A DNA stretch of 64,000 nucleotides, from positions 62,001-126,000 of the forward strand of contig NZ_JAHSPD010000001.1 of the NCBI RefSeq assembly GCF_020141465.1, in the 5' to 3' direction. A program made the translations under genes and the position numbers. The first letter of the stretch is position 1, and each line of letters begins with the position of its first letter. Shown piece after piece: positions 46,901 to 56,246 of this stretch. The notes under the pieces are model-generated. The model saw only the letters and a list, made by a program, of their open reading frames with translations, had not been told where the DNA came from and searched no databases. The stretch comes from Roseovarius carneus (lineage in GTDB: Bacteria; Pseudomonadota; Alphaproteobacteria; Rhodobacterales; Rhodobacteraceae).

Positions 46901-48022
46901 TCAGGCAGGCGCAGGCGCGAGGGCCGCCGCAAACCGCGCTTTCCAGAGGGCTTCTTCATATTCCGCCGCGGCCGTGCTGTCATAGACCACGCCGCCGCCC
47001 ACGTTGAGCGTGGCGCGCCCTTGCTCCAGCAAAAGCGTGCGAATGGCCACGTTGAACTCGGCCCGCCCGTCGGGAGCGGCCCAGCCGATGGTGCCGCAGT
47101 AGATCTCACGTGGGGCAGGCTCCAGCTCGGCCAGGATCTGCATCGCGCGGAGCTTGGGTGCGCCGGTGATGGAGCCGCAGGGGAAGAGAGCCTGGAAGAT
47201 ATCCGTGAGGCTTGCGCCCGGCATCAGCGCGCCAGTGATGCGCGAGGTCATCTGGTGCAGCGTCTCATAGGTCTCGACGGTGAACAGATCGGGCACCTTC
47301 ACGCTACCCGGCTGGCACACGCGCGAGATATCATTGCGCAGAAGGTCCACGATCATCAGGTTCTCGGCGCGGTTTTTCTCATCTGCCGAGAGAAACGCGC
47401 GGCGGCGTGCATCCTCGGCGGGATCGGCGCTGCGCGGTTGGGTGCCTTTCATCGGGCGGGTCTCGATACCGCCCTGCCCATCGGTGCGGAAAAAAAGCTC
47501 GGGCGAGCGGGACAGAAGGGCGGGGCCATCCCCTTCGACCAACGCGCCAAAGCGCACAGGCTGCACGGCGGCAAGAGCGGCGTAGAGCGCGGACGCGGTG
47601 CCCGTGGCCGTCATATGGAGTGGGAAGGTCAGGTTCGCCTGATAGATATCGCCCGCACAGATCAGCTTGTGCGCGACCTCAAACGCCTCGGCGTAGCGCG
47701 CGGCATTCCATTCTGGCGTGATCTTGCCCAAAGAGGCGGGGCCAGTGGCCAAAGCGGGTGCCTCCACGGGCGCCTCGTAAGCCCCAAACCGCATCAGCGG
47801 CAGGCGACGGCGCGCAGGCATCAAAGGCGCGAGGCGCGGCTCCAGAGCATAGCCAAGCTCATAGCTCGCAAACCCCGCAAGCCATAGCCCCTCGGCTCGC
47901 GCGGCCTCCAAATCGGCAAAGGCGGCAGGCACATCGGCAGGCTCCCACGCCTCGATAATCCGCGTGGGCGCGGCAAAGCTGCGGGGGCCGCCACCGGGGC
48001 CATGATCAAAGCGAATCTGCAA
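46901..48022 (-). CDS. pabB: Aminodeoxychorismate synthase component I
   Basis: Makes 4-amino-4-deoxychorismate for folate. The chorismate-binding domain is complete: [11 protein letters not shown] (the ADCS lysine signature PxKGT), [33 protein letters not shown] and [16 protein letters not shown] at 48022 follows AAGGAG at correct spacing and gives [11 protein letters not shown] as the N-terminus, 373 residues; the extension to 48151 lacks support. The glutaminase and lyase partners are not adjacent. Confidence 0.92.
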   Translation of the reverse strand: MQIRFDHGPGGGPRSFAAPTRIIEAWEPADVPAAFADLEAARAEGLWLAGFASYELGYALEPRLAPLMPARRRLPLMRFGAYEAPVEAPALATGPASLGKITPEWNAARYAEAFEVAHKLICAGDIYQANLTFPLHMTATGTASALYAALAAVQPVRFGALVEGDGPALLSRSPELFFRTDGQGGIETRPMKGTQPRSADPAEDARRRAFLSADEKNRAENLMIVDLLRNDISRVCQPGSVKVPDLFTVETYETLHQMTSRITGALMPGASLTDIFQALFPCGSITGAPKLRAMQILAELEPAPREIYCGTIGWAAPDGRAEFNVAIRTLLLEQGRATLNVGGGVVYDSTAAAEYEEALWKARFAAALAPAPA

Positions 48023-48192
48023 CCGCGCGCTCCTTCTCAAGCTTGCGCCGCTTAGGTAGTGCGCGGGGGCACAGAAAAACAGGGAAAATTCGCATGAGCC
48101 TCCGCCCTGCCCCCTTGCGCGTGCGGCCCTTGAGGATATAACCGCCTCCAATTTGCGCCCATCTGCGCGCGCGCTGCCCCAGGGACCCTGAC

Positions 48193-51100
48193 ATGCCGAA
48201 GCGAAACGATATTTCCTCCATCATGATCATCGGGGCGGGCCCCATCATCATCGGACAGGCCTGTGAGTTTGACTATTCCGGCGCACAAGCCTGCAAGGCG
48301 CTGCGCGAAGAGGGATACCGGGTCATTCTGGTAAATTCCAACCCAGCAACCATTATGACAGATCCCGGCCTCGCCGATGCCACCTATATCGAGCCGATCA
48401 CACCCGAGATCGTGGCCAAGATTATCGAGAAAGAGCGCCCCGATGCCTTGCTGCCCACGATGGGCGGGCAGACCGGGCTGAACACAGCGCTCGCGGTGGC
48501 CGATATGGGCGTTTTGGAGAAATTCGGCGTGGAGCTTATCGGGGCCAACCGCAAGGCCATCGAGATGGCAGAGGACCGCAAGCTTTTCCGTGAAGCGATG
48601 GACCGTCTGGGCATTGAGAACCCCAAAGCAACCATCGCCAACACGATGGAAGAATGCATGGCCGCGATTGATTACGTGGGCCTGCCTGCGATCATCCGGC
48701 CTGCCTTTACACTGGGCGGCACGGGCGGCGGCGTGGCTTACAACCGCGACGACTATGAGCATTTTTGCAAAACGGGGCTTGATGCTTCGCCCGTCAGCCA
48801 GATCCTGATCGACGAGTCGCTCTTGGGCTGGAAAGAGTTTGAAATGGAGGTGGTCCGCGACACCGCCGACAACGCGATCATCGTCTGTGCGATTGAAAAC
48901 GTCGACCCGATGGGCGTGCATACCGGCGACAGCATCACAGTGGCTCCGGCCCTGACGCTCACCGACAAAGAATATCAGATCATGCGCAATCAAAGCATCG
49001 CCGTGCTGCGCGAGATCGGCGTCGAGACGGGCGGATCGAACGTGCAATGGGCGATCAACCCCGCCGACGGGCGCATGGTGGTGATCGAGATGAACCCGCG
49101 GGTCTCACGCTCCTCGGCGCTGGCGTCCAAGGCCACGGGTTTCCCGATTGCCAAGATCGCGGCGAAGCTCGCCGTGGGCTATACGCTGGACGAGTTGGAC
49201 AACGATATCACGCGCGTGACGCCTGCGTCCTTTGAGCCGACAATCGACTATGTCGTCACCAAAATCCCGCGCTTCGCGTTCGAGAAATTCCCCGGCTCCG
49301 AGCCACATCTCACCACGGCCATGAAATCCGTGGGCGAGGCGATGGCGATTGGCCGGACGATCCACGAGTCTCTGCAAAAGGCGCTTGCGTCGATGGAGAC
49401 AGACCTCACGGGGTTTGACGAGATCGAGATTGAAGGCATAGACACCTTCCCGTTTAATGGGGTTGCTGTCCTGAGCGAAGACGGATTTCGCGAAATCAGC
49501 ACCGAATATGAAACGTGGCTCGCAAAAAACAGGCCAGCAATTAATCGTGCACTTGCGCAACAAACTCCCGACCGAATTCGCGTGATCGCGCAGGCAATGC
49601 GATACGGCTTCGGCTATGACGACATCCACGCGGTCACCATGTTCGATCCGTGGTTCCTCGCCCGCATCCGCGAGATTGTGGAGGCCGAGGAGGTGGTCCG
49701 CGCAAGCGGCCTGCCGAGCGACGAGGCCGGGCTGCGCCGTCTCAAGATGATGGGCTTCACCGATGCGCGTCTGGCCAAGCTGACCGGCCAGTCAGAGACT
49801 GACGTGCGCCGCGCCCGCCGCGCCGCAGGTGTGACAGCCGTGTTCAAACGGATCGACACATGCGCCGCCGAGTTCGAGGCGCAAACGCCCTATATGTACT
49901 CCACCTACGAGGCCCCGATGATGGGCGATGTCGAGTGCGAGGCACGGCCCTCAGACCGCAAGAAAGTCGTGATCCTTGGTGGCGGTCCCAACCGGATCGG
50001 CCAAGGAATCGAGTTCGACTATTGCTGTTGTCATGCGTGCTATGCCCTGACGGATGTGGGCTATGAGACGATCATGATCAACTGCAACCCCGAGACGGTC
50101 AGCACCGACTACGACACCTCGGACCGGCTCTATTTTGAGCCGCTGACATTCGAGCATGTGATGGAAATTCTCGACGTGGAGCGCCGTAATGGCACGCTGC
50201 ACGGCGTCATCGTGCAATTTGGCGGGCAGACCCCGCTCAAGCTCGCCAATGCGCTTGAGGCCGAAGGTATCCCAATCCTTGGCACCTCGCCCGACGCGAT
50301 TGATCTGGCCGAAGACCGTGAGCGCTTTCAGGCGCTGGTGACCAAACTTGGCCTCAAGCAACCCCATAATGGGATCGCGTCCACCGATGCCGAGGCGCTG
50401 GCGATTGCCGAGAGTATTGGCTTCCCCCTCGTGATCCGGCCCTCTTACGTTCTGGGCGGGCGCGCGATGGAGATCGTACGCGATATGGCGCAGCTGGAGC
50501 GCTATATCGCCGAGGCGGTCGTCGTGTCCGGCGATAGCCCCGTCCTGCTCGATGGCTACCTCTCGGGTGCGATTGAATGTGATGTGGATGCGCTTTGCGA
50601 TGGTGAGAACGTCCATGTCGCAGGCATCATGCAACATATCGAGGAGGCGGGCGTCCATTCGGGCGACAGCGCCTGCTCCATCCCGCCCTACACGCTGACG
50701 GCCAGCGTGCTCCAAGAGATCGAGCGCCAGACCGTGGCGCTGGCCCGCGCGCTCAAGGTCGTGGGCCTGATGAACGTGCAATTCGCGGTCAAGGGCGATG
50801 ATATATATCTCATCGAGGTAAACCCTCGCGCGTCGCGCACCGTGCCCTTCGTGGCCAAGGCCACCGACAGCGCCATCGCGTCCATCGCCGCCCGCCTGAT
50901 GGCCGGAGAGCCGCTGAGCGCCTTCCCGCATCGCGGTGGCTACCCAGAGCACGCGGTTCCGGGCAGCCTGCCCATGGCGGACCAAATGACGCTGGCCGAT
51001 TACCGCATGCCGTGGTTCTCGGTGAAAGAGGCCGTGCTGCCGTTTGCGCGCTTTCCGGGTGTGGACACCATCCTCGGCCCCGAGATGCGCTCCACCGGTG

Positions 51101-51576
51101 AAGTCATGGGCTGGGACACCAGCTTCCCGCGTGCCTTCCTCAAGGCGCAGATGGGCGCAGGCGTGGATCTTCCCGAGGGTGGCAAGGTCTTCTTCTCCAT
51201 CAAAGACAGCGACAAGACCCCTCAACTGATCGAGACGGCGCAGATCCTTGTGTCCCTTGGCTTCTCCATCGTGGCCACACGCGGCACGGCCAGCTTCCTC
51301 GCGACAAGCGAGATCACCTGCGAAGTGGTCAACAAGGTTTATGAGGGACGGCCCAACGTGGTCGATATGCTCAAGGATGGCGAGATCGCTCTGGTGATGA
51401 ACACAACCGAGGGGGCGCTCGCAGTTGAAGACAGCCGCGAGATCCGCTCGGTCGCGCTTTATGACAAGATCCCGTATTTCACCACTGCCGCCGCCGCATT
51501 GGCAACTGCACAAGCAATGAAAGCGCGCCGCGAGGGTGATTTGCAGGTCATGCCGCTTCAGGGCGCCGGGGCCTGA
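48193..51576 (+). CDS. carB: Carbamoyl-phosphate synthase large subunit
   Basis: A 1127-residue enzyme making carbamoyl phosphate for arginine and pyrimidine synthesis. Two ATP-grasp halves are clear ([40 protein letters not shown]), each with its metal-binding [13 protein letters not shown] or [13 protein letters not shown] segment. The C-terminal allosteric MGS-like domain is present ([29 protein letters not shown]). It is somewhat longer than E. coli CarB (1073) through an insertion in the first half. The carA gene is not in the window. Confidence 0.98.
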   Translation: MPKRNDISSIMIIGAGPIIIGQACEFDYSGAQACKALREEGYRVILVNSNPATIMTDPGLADATYIEPITPEIVAKIIEKERPDALLPTMGGQTGLNTALAVADMGVLEKFGVELIGANRKAIEMAEDRKLFREAMDRLGIENPKATIANTMEECMAAIDYVGLPAIIRPAFTLGGTGGGVAYNRDDYEHFCKTGLDASPVSQILIDESLLGWKEFEMEVVRDTADNAIIVCAIENVDPMGVHTGDSITVAPALTLTDKEYQIMRNQSIAVLREIGVETGGSNVQWAINPADGRMVVIEMNPRVSRSSALASKATGFPIAKIAAKLAVGYTLDELDNDITRVTPASFEPTIDYVVTKIPRFAFEKFPGSEPHLTTAMKSVGEAMAIGRTIHESLQKALASMETDLTGFDEIEIEGIDTFPFNGVAVLSEDGFREISTEYETWLAKNRPAINRALAQQTPDRIRVIAQAMRYGFGYDDIHAVTMFDPWFLARIREIVEAEEVVRASGLPSDEAGLRRLKMMGFTDARLAKLTGQSETDVRRARRAAGVTAVFKRIDTCAAEFEAQTPYMYSTYEAPMMGDVECEARPSDRKKVVILGGGPNRIGQGIEFDYCCCHACYALTDVGYETIMINCNPETVSTDYDTSDRLYFEPLTFEHVMEILDVERRNGTLHGVIVQFGGQTPLKLANALEAEGIPILGTSPDAIDLAEDRERFQALVTKLGLKQPHNGIASTDAEALAIAESIGFPLVIRPSYVLGGRAMEIVRDMAQLERYIAEAVVVSGDSPVLLDGYLSGAIECDVDALCDGENVHVAGIMQHIEEAGVHSGDSACSIPPYTLTASVLQEIERQTVALARALKVVGLMNVQFAVKGDDIYLIEVNPRASRTVPFVAKATDSAIASIAARLMAGEPLSAFPHRGGYPEHAVPGSLPMADQMTLADYRMPWFSVKEAVLPFARFPGVDTILGPEMRSTGEVMGWDTSFPRAFLKAQMGAGVDLPEGGKVFFSIKDSDKTPQLIETAQILVSLGFSIVATRGTASFLATSEITCEVVNKVYEGRPNVVDMLKDGEIALVMNTTEGALAVEDSREIRSVALYDKIPYFTTAAAALATAQAMKARREGDLQVMPLQGAGA

Positions 51577-51891
51577 TCAGACCTCTTCAGCAGGCCGGAG
51601 TGTGGCTTTTCAGCACCCAAGGCCTGCGACATCCTGTCTTCGTCACATAAGACACGCGCGCAGCACCTTCTTGAAACAATTTTCATTTAACTTTTTAATT
51701 TCAAAATCAAATACTTAAAGGTCTCCACTAAAGCCATGCCATAACCCCGGATCAGCCATGCAATAACTGCATGGATTTTTAGGTGTTTCGGTATTGCAAG
51801 ATTTGGGGAAATAGCTATTTGCGGATCAAGGCAAGGTGAGCTTGCCGGATCTGAGACCGTAACACCCGCACGAAATCTAAAGGAGGCACCC
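51577..51891. promoter_or_regulatory. AT-rich upstream region of the mini-protein pair, with direct repeats
   Basis: No gene is visible in these 315 bp. The direct repeats GCCATGCCATAAC (51733-51745) and GCCATGCAATAAC (51755-51767) match at 12 of 13 bases and are 22 bp apart, two helical turns. The second overlaps a CCATGCA-ataac-TGCATGG inverted repeat (51756-51774). This spacing is typical of paired regulator-binding sites. Upstream is a very AT-rich stretch (51680-51720), and AAAGGAGG at about 51880 begins the next ribosome site. Confidence 0.5.
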
Positions 51892-52014
51892 ATGACCAGG
51901 GACGAATTGAACCGCGAACTTCGTATGCATAGTGCCACCTTCCCGGCCGTGCTTTTTGTTTATGCGTTGCTCATCGGCACGATGGTCTTCACCGCAATGG
52001 CAATCACCGCCTAA
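51892..52014 (+). CDS. Mini membrane protein, copy 1
   Basis: A 40-residue reading frame with a strong AAAGGAGG ribosome site. It starts MTRDELNRELRMHSATF and continues as one hydrophobic helix (PAVLFVYALLIGTMVFTAMA). It shares its N-terminal pattern MTR(D/E)ELNRELR with the next frame, which argues that both are real. The amphipathic charged N-terminus plus single helix fits small regulatory or structural membrane proteins; I know no function. Confidence 0.7.
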   Translation: MTRDELNRELRMHSATFPAVLFVYALLIGTMVFTAMAITA

Positions 52015-52142
52015 GCGCTGAGACCGGGCCTGACCCAGACACAAAGACAGTATCGCACGACTTGAGGCTGACGCAATGCAGCCTCACAATCTGTGTGCAG
52101 CTTGTCCCGATACGCGCCTGCCCGATCCAAAGGAATTTTGTC

Positions 52143-52262
52143 ATGACACGCGAGGAGTTGAACCGCGAGTTGCGCGCTCGCTCCGGCAGCCTGCCAGGGC
52201 TGTTGATCGTGTATGGCATCATCATCGGGGCGATGACGGTCTCGGCGCTTTCCATCATCTGA
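52143..52262 (+). CDS. Mini membrane protein, copy 2
   Basis: A 39-residue frame preceded by AAAGGA. It starts MTREELNRELRARSGSL and continues PGLLIVYGIIIGAMTVSALS, a single membrane helix. The first 11 residues match copy 1 except for one Asp/Glu exchange, and both helices share a VY-x-I-IG-M-x pattern, so this is a tandem duplication. The in-frame extension upstream of 52143 is unrelated. A strong terminator follows. Confidence 0.7.
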   Translation: MTREELNRELRARSGSLPGLLIVYGIIIGAMTVSALSII

Positions 52263-52281
52263 TACGCGATCACACGATACG

Positions 52282-52317
52282 AAAAAGCGGCGAAGGGTTT
52301 CCCCTCCGCCGCTTTTT
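52282..52317. terminator. Bidirectional terminator
   Basis: AAAAAGCGGCG (52282-52292) pairs with CGCCGCTTTTT (52307-52317), with additional pairs inside. A-tract and T-tract flank the stem, so it serves both the mini-protein unit on the plus strand and the peptide-transporter operon on the minus strand. Confidence 0.92.
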
Positions 52318-52337
52318 TCATGTAACTATCACAGCCC

Positions 52338-54023
52338 TCAGGTCACGATTTTTTTGTCACCGGGGCTGATCTTGGCCGCAGCCGCATCGCCCAGATTGTC
52401 CACGCCCCGCTCTTCGAGAAGGGTGGTGAGCCAGTTGGGGTCCATCTCTGGCACGGAACTGAGCAACAGGTCCGTATAGGGATGGTGGGGTGGCTTGAAC
52501 ATGTCGTCCTTCGGCCCCTGCTCGACGACCTTGCCGTGCTGCATCACGATCACCTCATCAGCGATCGACCGCACTGTGGCCAGATCGTGTGTGATGAACA
52601 TGTAGGCAAGGTTCAGCTCGTTTTGCAGACGGTCCAACAGACGCAGGATGCCTTCCGCCACAAGCTGATCAAGAGCCGATGTAACCTCGTCACAGACGAT
52701 GAAGCTCGGCTCCGCCGCAAGCGCGCGCGCGATCCCGATCCGTTGCTTCTGCCCCCCCGAAAGCTCGGGCGGATAGCGGTTGTAGTATTTTGACGGCTCA
52801 AGCTCGATCAGATCGAGAAGCTCGTCCACCCGCGCCTTCAGGGCAGTGCCCTTGAGGCCCGAATAGAACTGCGCCGGACGCCCGATGATCTCGGAGATTT
52901 TCACCTTCGGGTTCAGCGCGGTATCGGCCATCTGATAAATCATCTGGCATTGGCGCAACTGCTCTTTGTTGCGCTGGCGATAATCCGGCGGGAAGGATTC
53001 GCCCTTGAACAGGATCTCGCCCTTTTGCGGCGGCAATAGCCCGGTGATCACCCGCGCACAGGTGGATTTCCCCGAGCCGGATTCACCCACGACCGCGACA
53101 GTCATCCCCTCATAGATATCAAAGCTGACACCATCGAGGATCTTGGGGCCAGCGGTATAGGCCGCGTCGACATTCTTGACCGTGATAAGCGGTGTGCCAT
53201 CCTTGGGACGGTATCGTTGCGGGCTCTCGAAGCTGCGGACCGCCCAGAGGGATTTGGTATATTCCTCCTTGGGGTTTTTCAGCATTTCCTCGGTCGAGGC
53301 TTGCTCGACCTCGTTGCCCTTGAGCAGCACCTTGATCGTATCGGCCATCTGCGCCACGACCGCGAGGTCATGGGTGATGTAGAGCGCCGCCGTATTGAAC
53401 TGCTCCACGATGTCGCGGATTGCGGCCAGAACCTCAATCTGGGTGGTCACATCGAGCGCTGTCGTCGGCTCATCAAAGATGATGAGATCGGGACGGCACG
53501 ACATGGCCATGGCCGTCATCGCGCGCTGCAACTGTCCACCCGATACCTGATGAGGATAGCGAAAGCCGATTTCGGCAGGGTTGGGCAGGCGCAGACGGTT
53601 GTAGAGATCAACCGCGTCTTCCTGCGCCTCCATCCGCTTTTTCAGGCGATACTGAAGCGGGGCCTCAGTATGCTGATCAATGATTTTGTGCGCCGGGTTG
53701 AACGAGGCCGCTGCCGATTGCGCAACATAAGCAATCCGGCTGCCGCGCAGAGCGCGCCGCTCACCTTCGGTGGCTGTGGTCAGTTCCATCCCATCAAACT
53801 CGATGGTGCTGTCCTCGGTAATGCGCGTGCCGTCACGGGCATAGCCCATGGCGGCCGCGCCGATCGTGGACTTACCTGCGCCAGACTCGCCGATGAGGCC
53901 CATGACCTCGCCGCGGTGGAGGGTCAGATCGACACCTTTGATGATGTCGACCCATGTTTCATCCGAATAGCCCTGAATCTTCAGATTGCGAATTTTCAGA
54001 AGGACGTCTTTTTTCTTAGGCAT
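52338..54023 (-). CDS. Peptide-type ABC transporter, fused tandem ATPase
   Basis: A 561-residue protein holding two complete ATPase domains, equivalent to DppD plus DppF. First half: Walker A GLIGESGAGKST, signature VSGGQLQR, Walker B LIIFDEPTTALD. Second half: VVGESGSGKST, LSGGQKQR, FIVCDEVTSALD. It energises uptake by the two permeases and binding protein of the same operon; substrate class is oligopeptide or nickel/opine type and cannot be narrowed. Last gene of the operon. Confidence 0.94.
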   Translation of the reverse strand: MPKKKDVLLKIRNLKIQGYSDETWVDIIKGVDLTLHRGEVMGLIGESGAGKSTIGAAAMGYARDGTRITEDSTIEFDGMELTTATEGERRALRGSRIAYVAQSAAASFNPAHKIIDQHTEAPLQYRLKKRMEAQEDAVDLYNRLRLPNPAEIGFRYPHQVSGGQLQRAMTAMAMSCRPDLIIFDEPTTALDVTTQIEVLAAIRDIVEQFNTAALYITHDLAVVAQMADTIKVLLKGNEVEQASTEEMLKNPKEEYTKSLWAVRSFESPQRYRPKDGTPLITVKNVDAAYTAGPKILDGVSFDIYEGMTVAVVGESGSGKSTCARVITGLLPPQKGEILFKGESFPPDYRQRNKEQLRQCQMIYQMADTALNPKVKISEIIGRPAQFYSGLKGTALKARVDELLDLIELEPSKYYNRYPPELSGGQKQRIGIARALAAEPSFIVCDEVTSALDQLVAEGILRLLDRLQNELNLAYMFITHDLATVRSIADEVIVMQHGKVVEQGPKDDMFKPPHHPYTDLLLSSVPEMDPNWLTTLLEERGVDNLGDAAAAKISPGDKKIVT

Positions 54024-54029
54024 GTCTGA

Positions 54030-55091
54030 TTACTCCTTCAAACCGGACGACCGGTGCAGCATCCAATCCACAACGAAATTGACCGCGACGGTCAAAAGCG
54101 CGATGGCGGCGGCAGGGATCAGCGGTGTTATCTCGCCGAATGAAATCAGGGTTGCGTTCTCGCGCACCATGGACCCCCAATCCGCCGTCGGTGGCTGGAT
54201 CCCCAGACCAAGAAACGACAGACCCGCCACCAAAAGGAACACGAAGCAGAACTCCAGCCCGAACTCAGCCACCAGAGGGGCTGTGGAGTTCGGCAGGATC
54301 TCGCGCCGGATGAGATATCCGGTGCCTTCGCCGCGCAGTTTGGCCGCCTCAATATAGTCCATCACGACCACGTTGCCCGCGACCGCCCGTGTAAGGCGGA
54401 AGACGCGCGGAGCGTAGATGATCGACACCGCGATGATGATGACGGGCATGGACGGACCAAAGATCGAGAGCATCAGCAGAGCGAAGATCAGCGACGGGAT
54501 CGACATGATCACATCGGCAAACCGGCCCATCAGCTGATCGAACCATCCCCCTTTCGTGGCCGCCAGAAGACCGGCCCCCGCCCCCATGATAAAGGCCGCA
54601 CAGGTCGCGGTAAGCGCGAGGCCCACTGAGTTGCGCGTCCCGTAAACCAGACGGCTGAACATATCACGGCCCAGCTGATCCGCGCCCAGAAGCAGATTTT
54701 CGTCCGCAGGCGCAAACGCCGTGGTGATGATCTCGGCCTCGCCATAAGGTGCAATCCAGGGCGCGAAGACGCCCGCGATGGCGTAGACGAAGATGATGAA
54801 CATCCCGAAAGCGGCGGTGAGCGGCGCGGTGCGCAGCTCCTTTGCCAGCTCGGTTCCTACGATGGCGATCAGAAACTCGCGAAAGGCGTAAGACACCATG
54901 GCCGCGAGGGCCAGACCGCCTGCGCAAATCGCGATGAACCGCAATGCGCCTGTCCCACCTATGATGCCGACGACAAACGACACCAGAGTGAGGGAGAAGA
55001 GCAGCATGAACGCTGATCTTTGGTTGAAATACGAAGCCGCGCAGGACCCGGCAAGAAGAAGGCCATAATAGCCAATGACGAATATGCTCAT
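54030..55091 (-). CDS. Peptide-type ABC transporter permease (DppC-like)
   Basis: A 353-residue permease with an ATG at 55091 supported by AAGGGG. The C-terminal binding-protein-dependent transport domain carries the EAA motif (DYIEAAKLRGEGTGYLIRRE). The N-terminus is longer than usual for DppC, with two or three extra hydrophobic segments (IFVIGYYGLLLAGSCAASYF, FMLLFSLTLVSFVVGIIGGT, and more) before the standard YAIAGVFAPWIAPYGEAE region, which is an odd fused extension. Confidence 0.9.
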   Translation of the reverse strand: MSIFVIGYYGLLLAGSCAASYFNQRSAFMLLFSLTLVSFVVGIIGGTGALRFIAICAGGLALAAMVSYAFREFLIAIVGTELAKELRTAPLTAAFGMFIIFVYAIAGVFAPWIAPYGEAEIITTAFAPADENLLLGADQLGRDMFSRLVYGTRNSVGLALTATCAAFIMGAGAGLLAATKGGWFDQLMGRFADVIMSIPSLIFALLMLSIFGPSMPVIIIAVSIIYAPRVFRLTRAVAGNVVVMDYIEAAKLRGEGTGYLIRREILPNSTAPLVAEFGLEFCFVFLLVAGLSFLGLGIQPPTADWGSMVRENATLISFGEITPLIPAAAIALLTVAVNFVVDWMLHRSSGLKE

Positions 55092-55101
55092 GTCTATCCC
55101 C

Positions 55102-56058
55102 TTACTTTGGATGCCGCAGGCGCGGGTTGGTGAGAATGGCACCGACATCTGCTGCAAGATTGAGCAAGATGAAGGTCGCCGCGAAGATCAGGCAGCATGC
55201 CTGCACCACTGGGAAGTCACGTTTGGACACCGCATCGACAAGCGCTTGGCCCACACCGGGATAAACGAACACCACCTCCACGAGCACCACACCGGTGATC
55301 AGATAGGCAAGGTTCAGCGCCACCACGTTGATGATCGGCGCCCATGCGTTTGGCAATGCGTGCTTGACGATCACCTTCCAGGGTGGCGTCCCCTTAAGGC
55401 GCGCCATCTCGATATAGGGCGAGGCCAGAAGGTTGATGATCGACGCGCGCGTCATCCGCATCATGTGTGCCACAACCACCAGAACCAGCGTCAGCGCGGG
55501 AAGGAATGTGCGCTCCAGCAGTTCCAGAAAGGTCATGCTGTCGGTAATGCTCGCGATGGCGGGGAACATGCCCCACTTGACCGAGAAGAACAGGATCAGG
55601 ATGTAGCCGAGGAAAAACTCGGGACTGGAGATCGAGGTGAGCGTTGCCACGTTGGCCACCCGATCAAAGATCGTGTTGCGCAGAAGGGCGACGATCACCC
55701 CCAGAACGATGGCGAAGGGCACCGCGATGGCCGCTGCGTAGGAGGCAAGGAAAAGCGTGTTCATGAACCGCTCGCCAATCACGCTGATCACGGGCTCTTG
55801 GGTCACAATTGAGCTGCCGAAATCAAACATGATAGCGCCGCCGAGCCACTCAAAATATCGCACGAAGGCAGGTTTATTGAGGCCCATCTGCTCGCGCATG
55901 GCGGCAAGGTTTTCCTCGGTTGCACCCTGGCCAAGAACCGCCTCGGCGATATCGCCGGGCAAAAGCTCAACCATGAAAAAGATGATGACGGAGATGATGA
56001 GCAAAATCACCACTCCCAGTCCGAGCCGTTTTGCAACGAGTCCCAGAATATCTCCCAT
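55102..56058 (-). CDS. Peptide-type ABC transporter permease (DppB-like)
   Basis: A 318-residue permease beginning MGDILGLVAKRLGLGVVILL with the DppB start pattern. The EAA motif is MARLKGTPPWKVIVKHALPN and GVVLVEVVFVYPGVGQALVD closes the core. The start has an AGGAGGGATT ribosome site. It lies 10 nt upstream of the DppC-like gene and is preceded by the hairpin after the binding-protein gene. Confidence 0.93.
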   Translation of the reverse strand: MGDILGLVAKRLGLGVVILLIISVIIFFMVELLPGDIAEAVLGQGATEENLAAMREQMGLNKPAFVRYFEWLGGAIMFDFGSSIVTQEPVISVIGERFMNTLFLASYAAAIAVPFAIVLGVIVALLRNTIFDRVANVATLTSISSPEFFLGYILILFFSVKWGMFPAIASITDSMTFLELLERTFLPALTLVLVVVAHMMRMTRASIINLLASPYIEMARLKGTPPWKVIVKHALPNAWAPIINVVALNLAYLITGVVLVEVVFVYPGVGQALVDAVSKRDFPVVQACCLIFAATFILLNLAADVGAILTNPRLRHPK

Positions 56059-56212
56059 GAATCCCTCCTGCTGTTTTCGCCGTAGCGCCCGAATTATGTC
56101 TCGCGGGCTTTCACGGTAGAACAGTTTTTACCGGCTTGTCCCGATTTACGCGGCTGTCCGGTTTAAATATTGGCCCCTGGCGTCGGTAGCGGCGCGGCGG
56201 GGCAGCGAGAAA

Positions 56213-56236
56213 CCCGGCGCAGTGATCTGCGCCGGG
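56213..56236 (-). terminator. Hairpin after the binding-protein gene
   Basis: CCCGGCGCA and TGCGCCGGG (56213-56221 and 56228-56236) form a perfect 9-bp stem with a 6-nt loop, 10 nt past the binding-protein stop, followed on the minus strand by TTTCTC. The weak T run suggests partial termination or 3'-end stabilisation that favours high binding-protein levels. Confidence 0.65.
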
Positions 56237-56246
56237 CTCGTTTTGT

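Noticed and set aside
49951..51513. Minus-strand open frame of about 520 codons opposite carB
   Set aside because: Shadow of carB; composition and lack of start signals exclude it.
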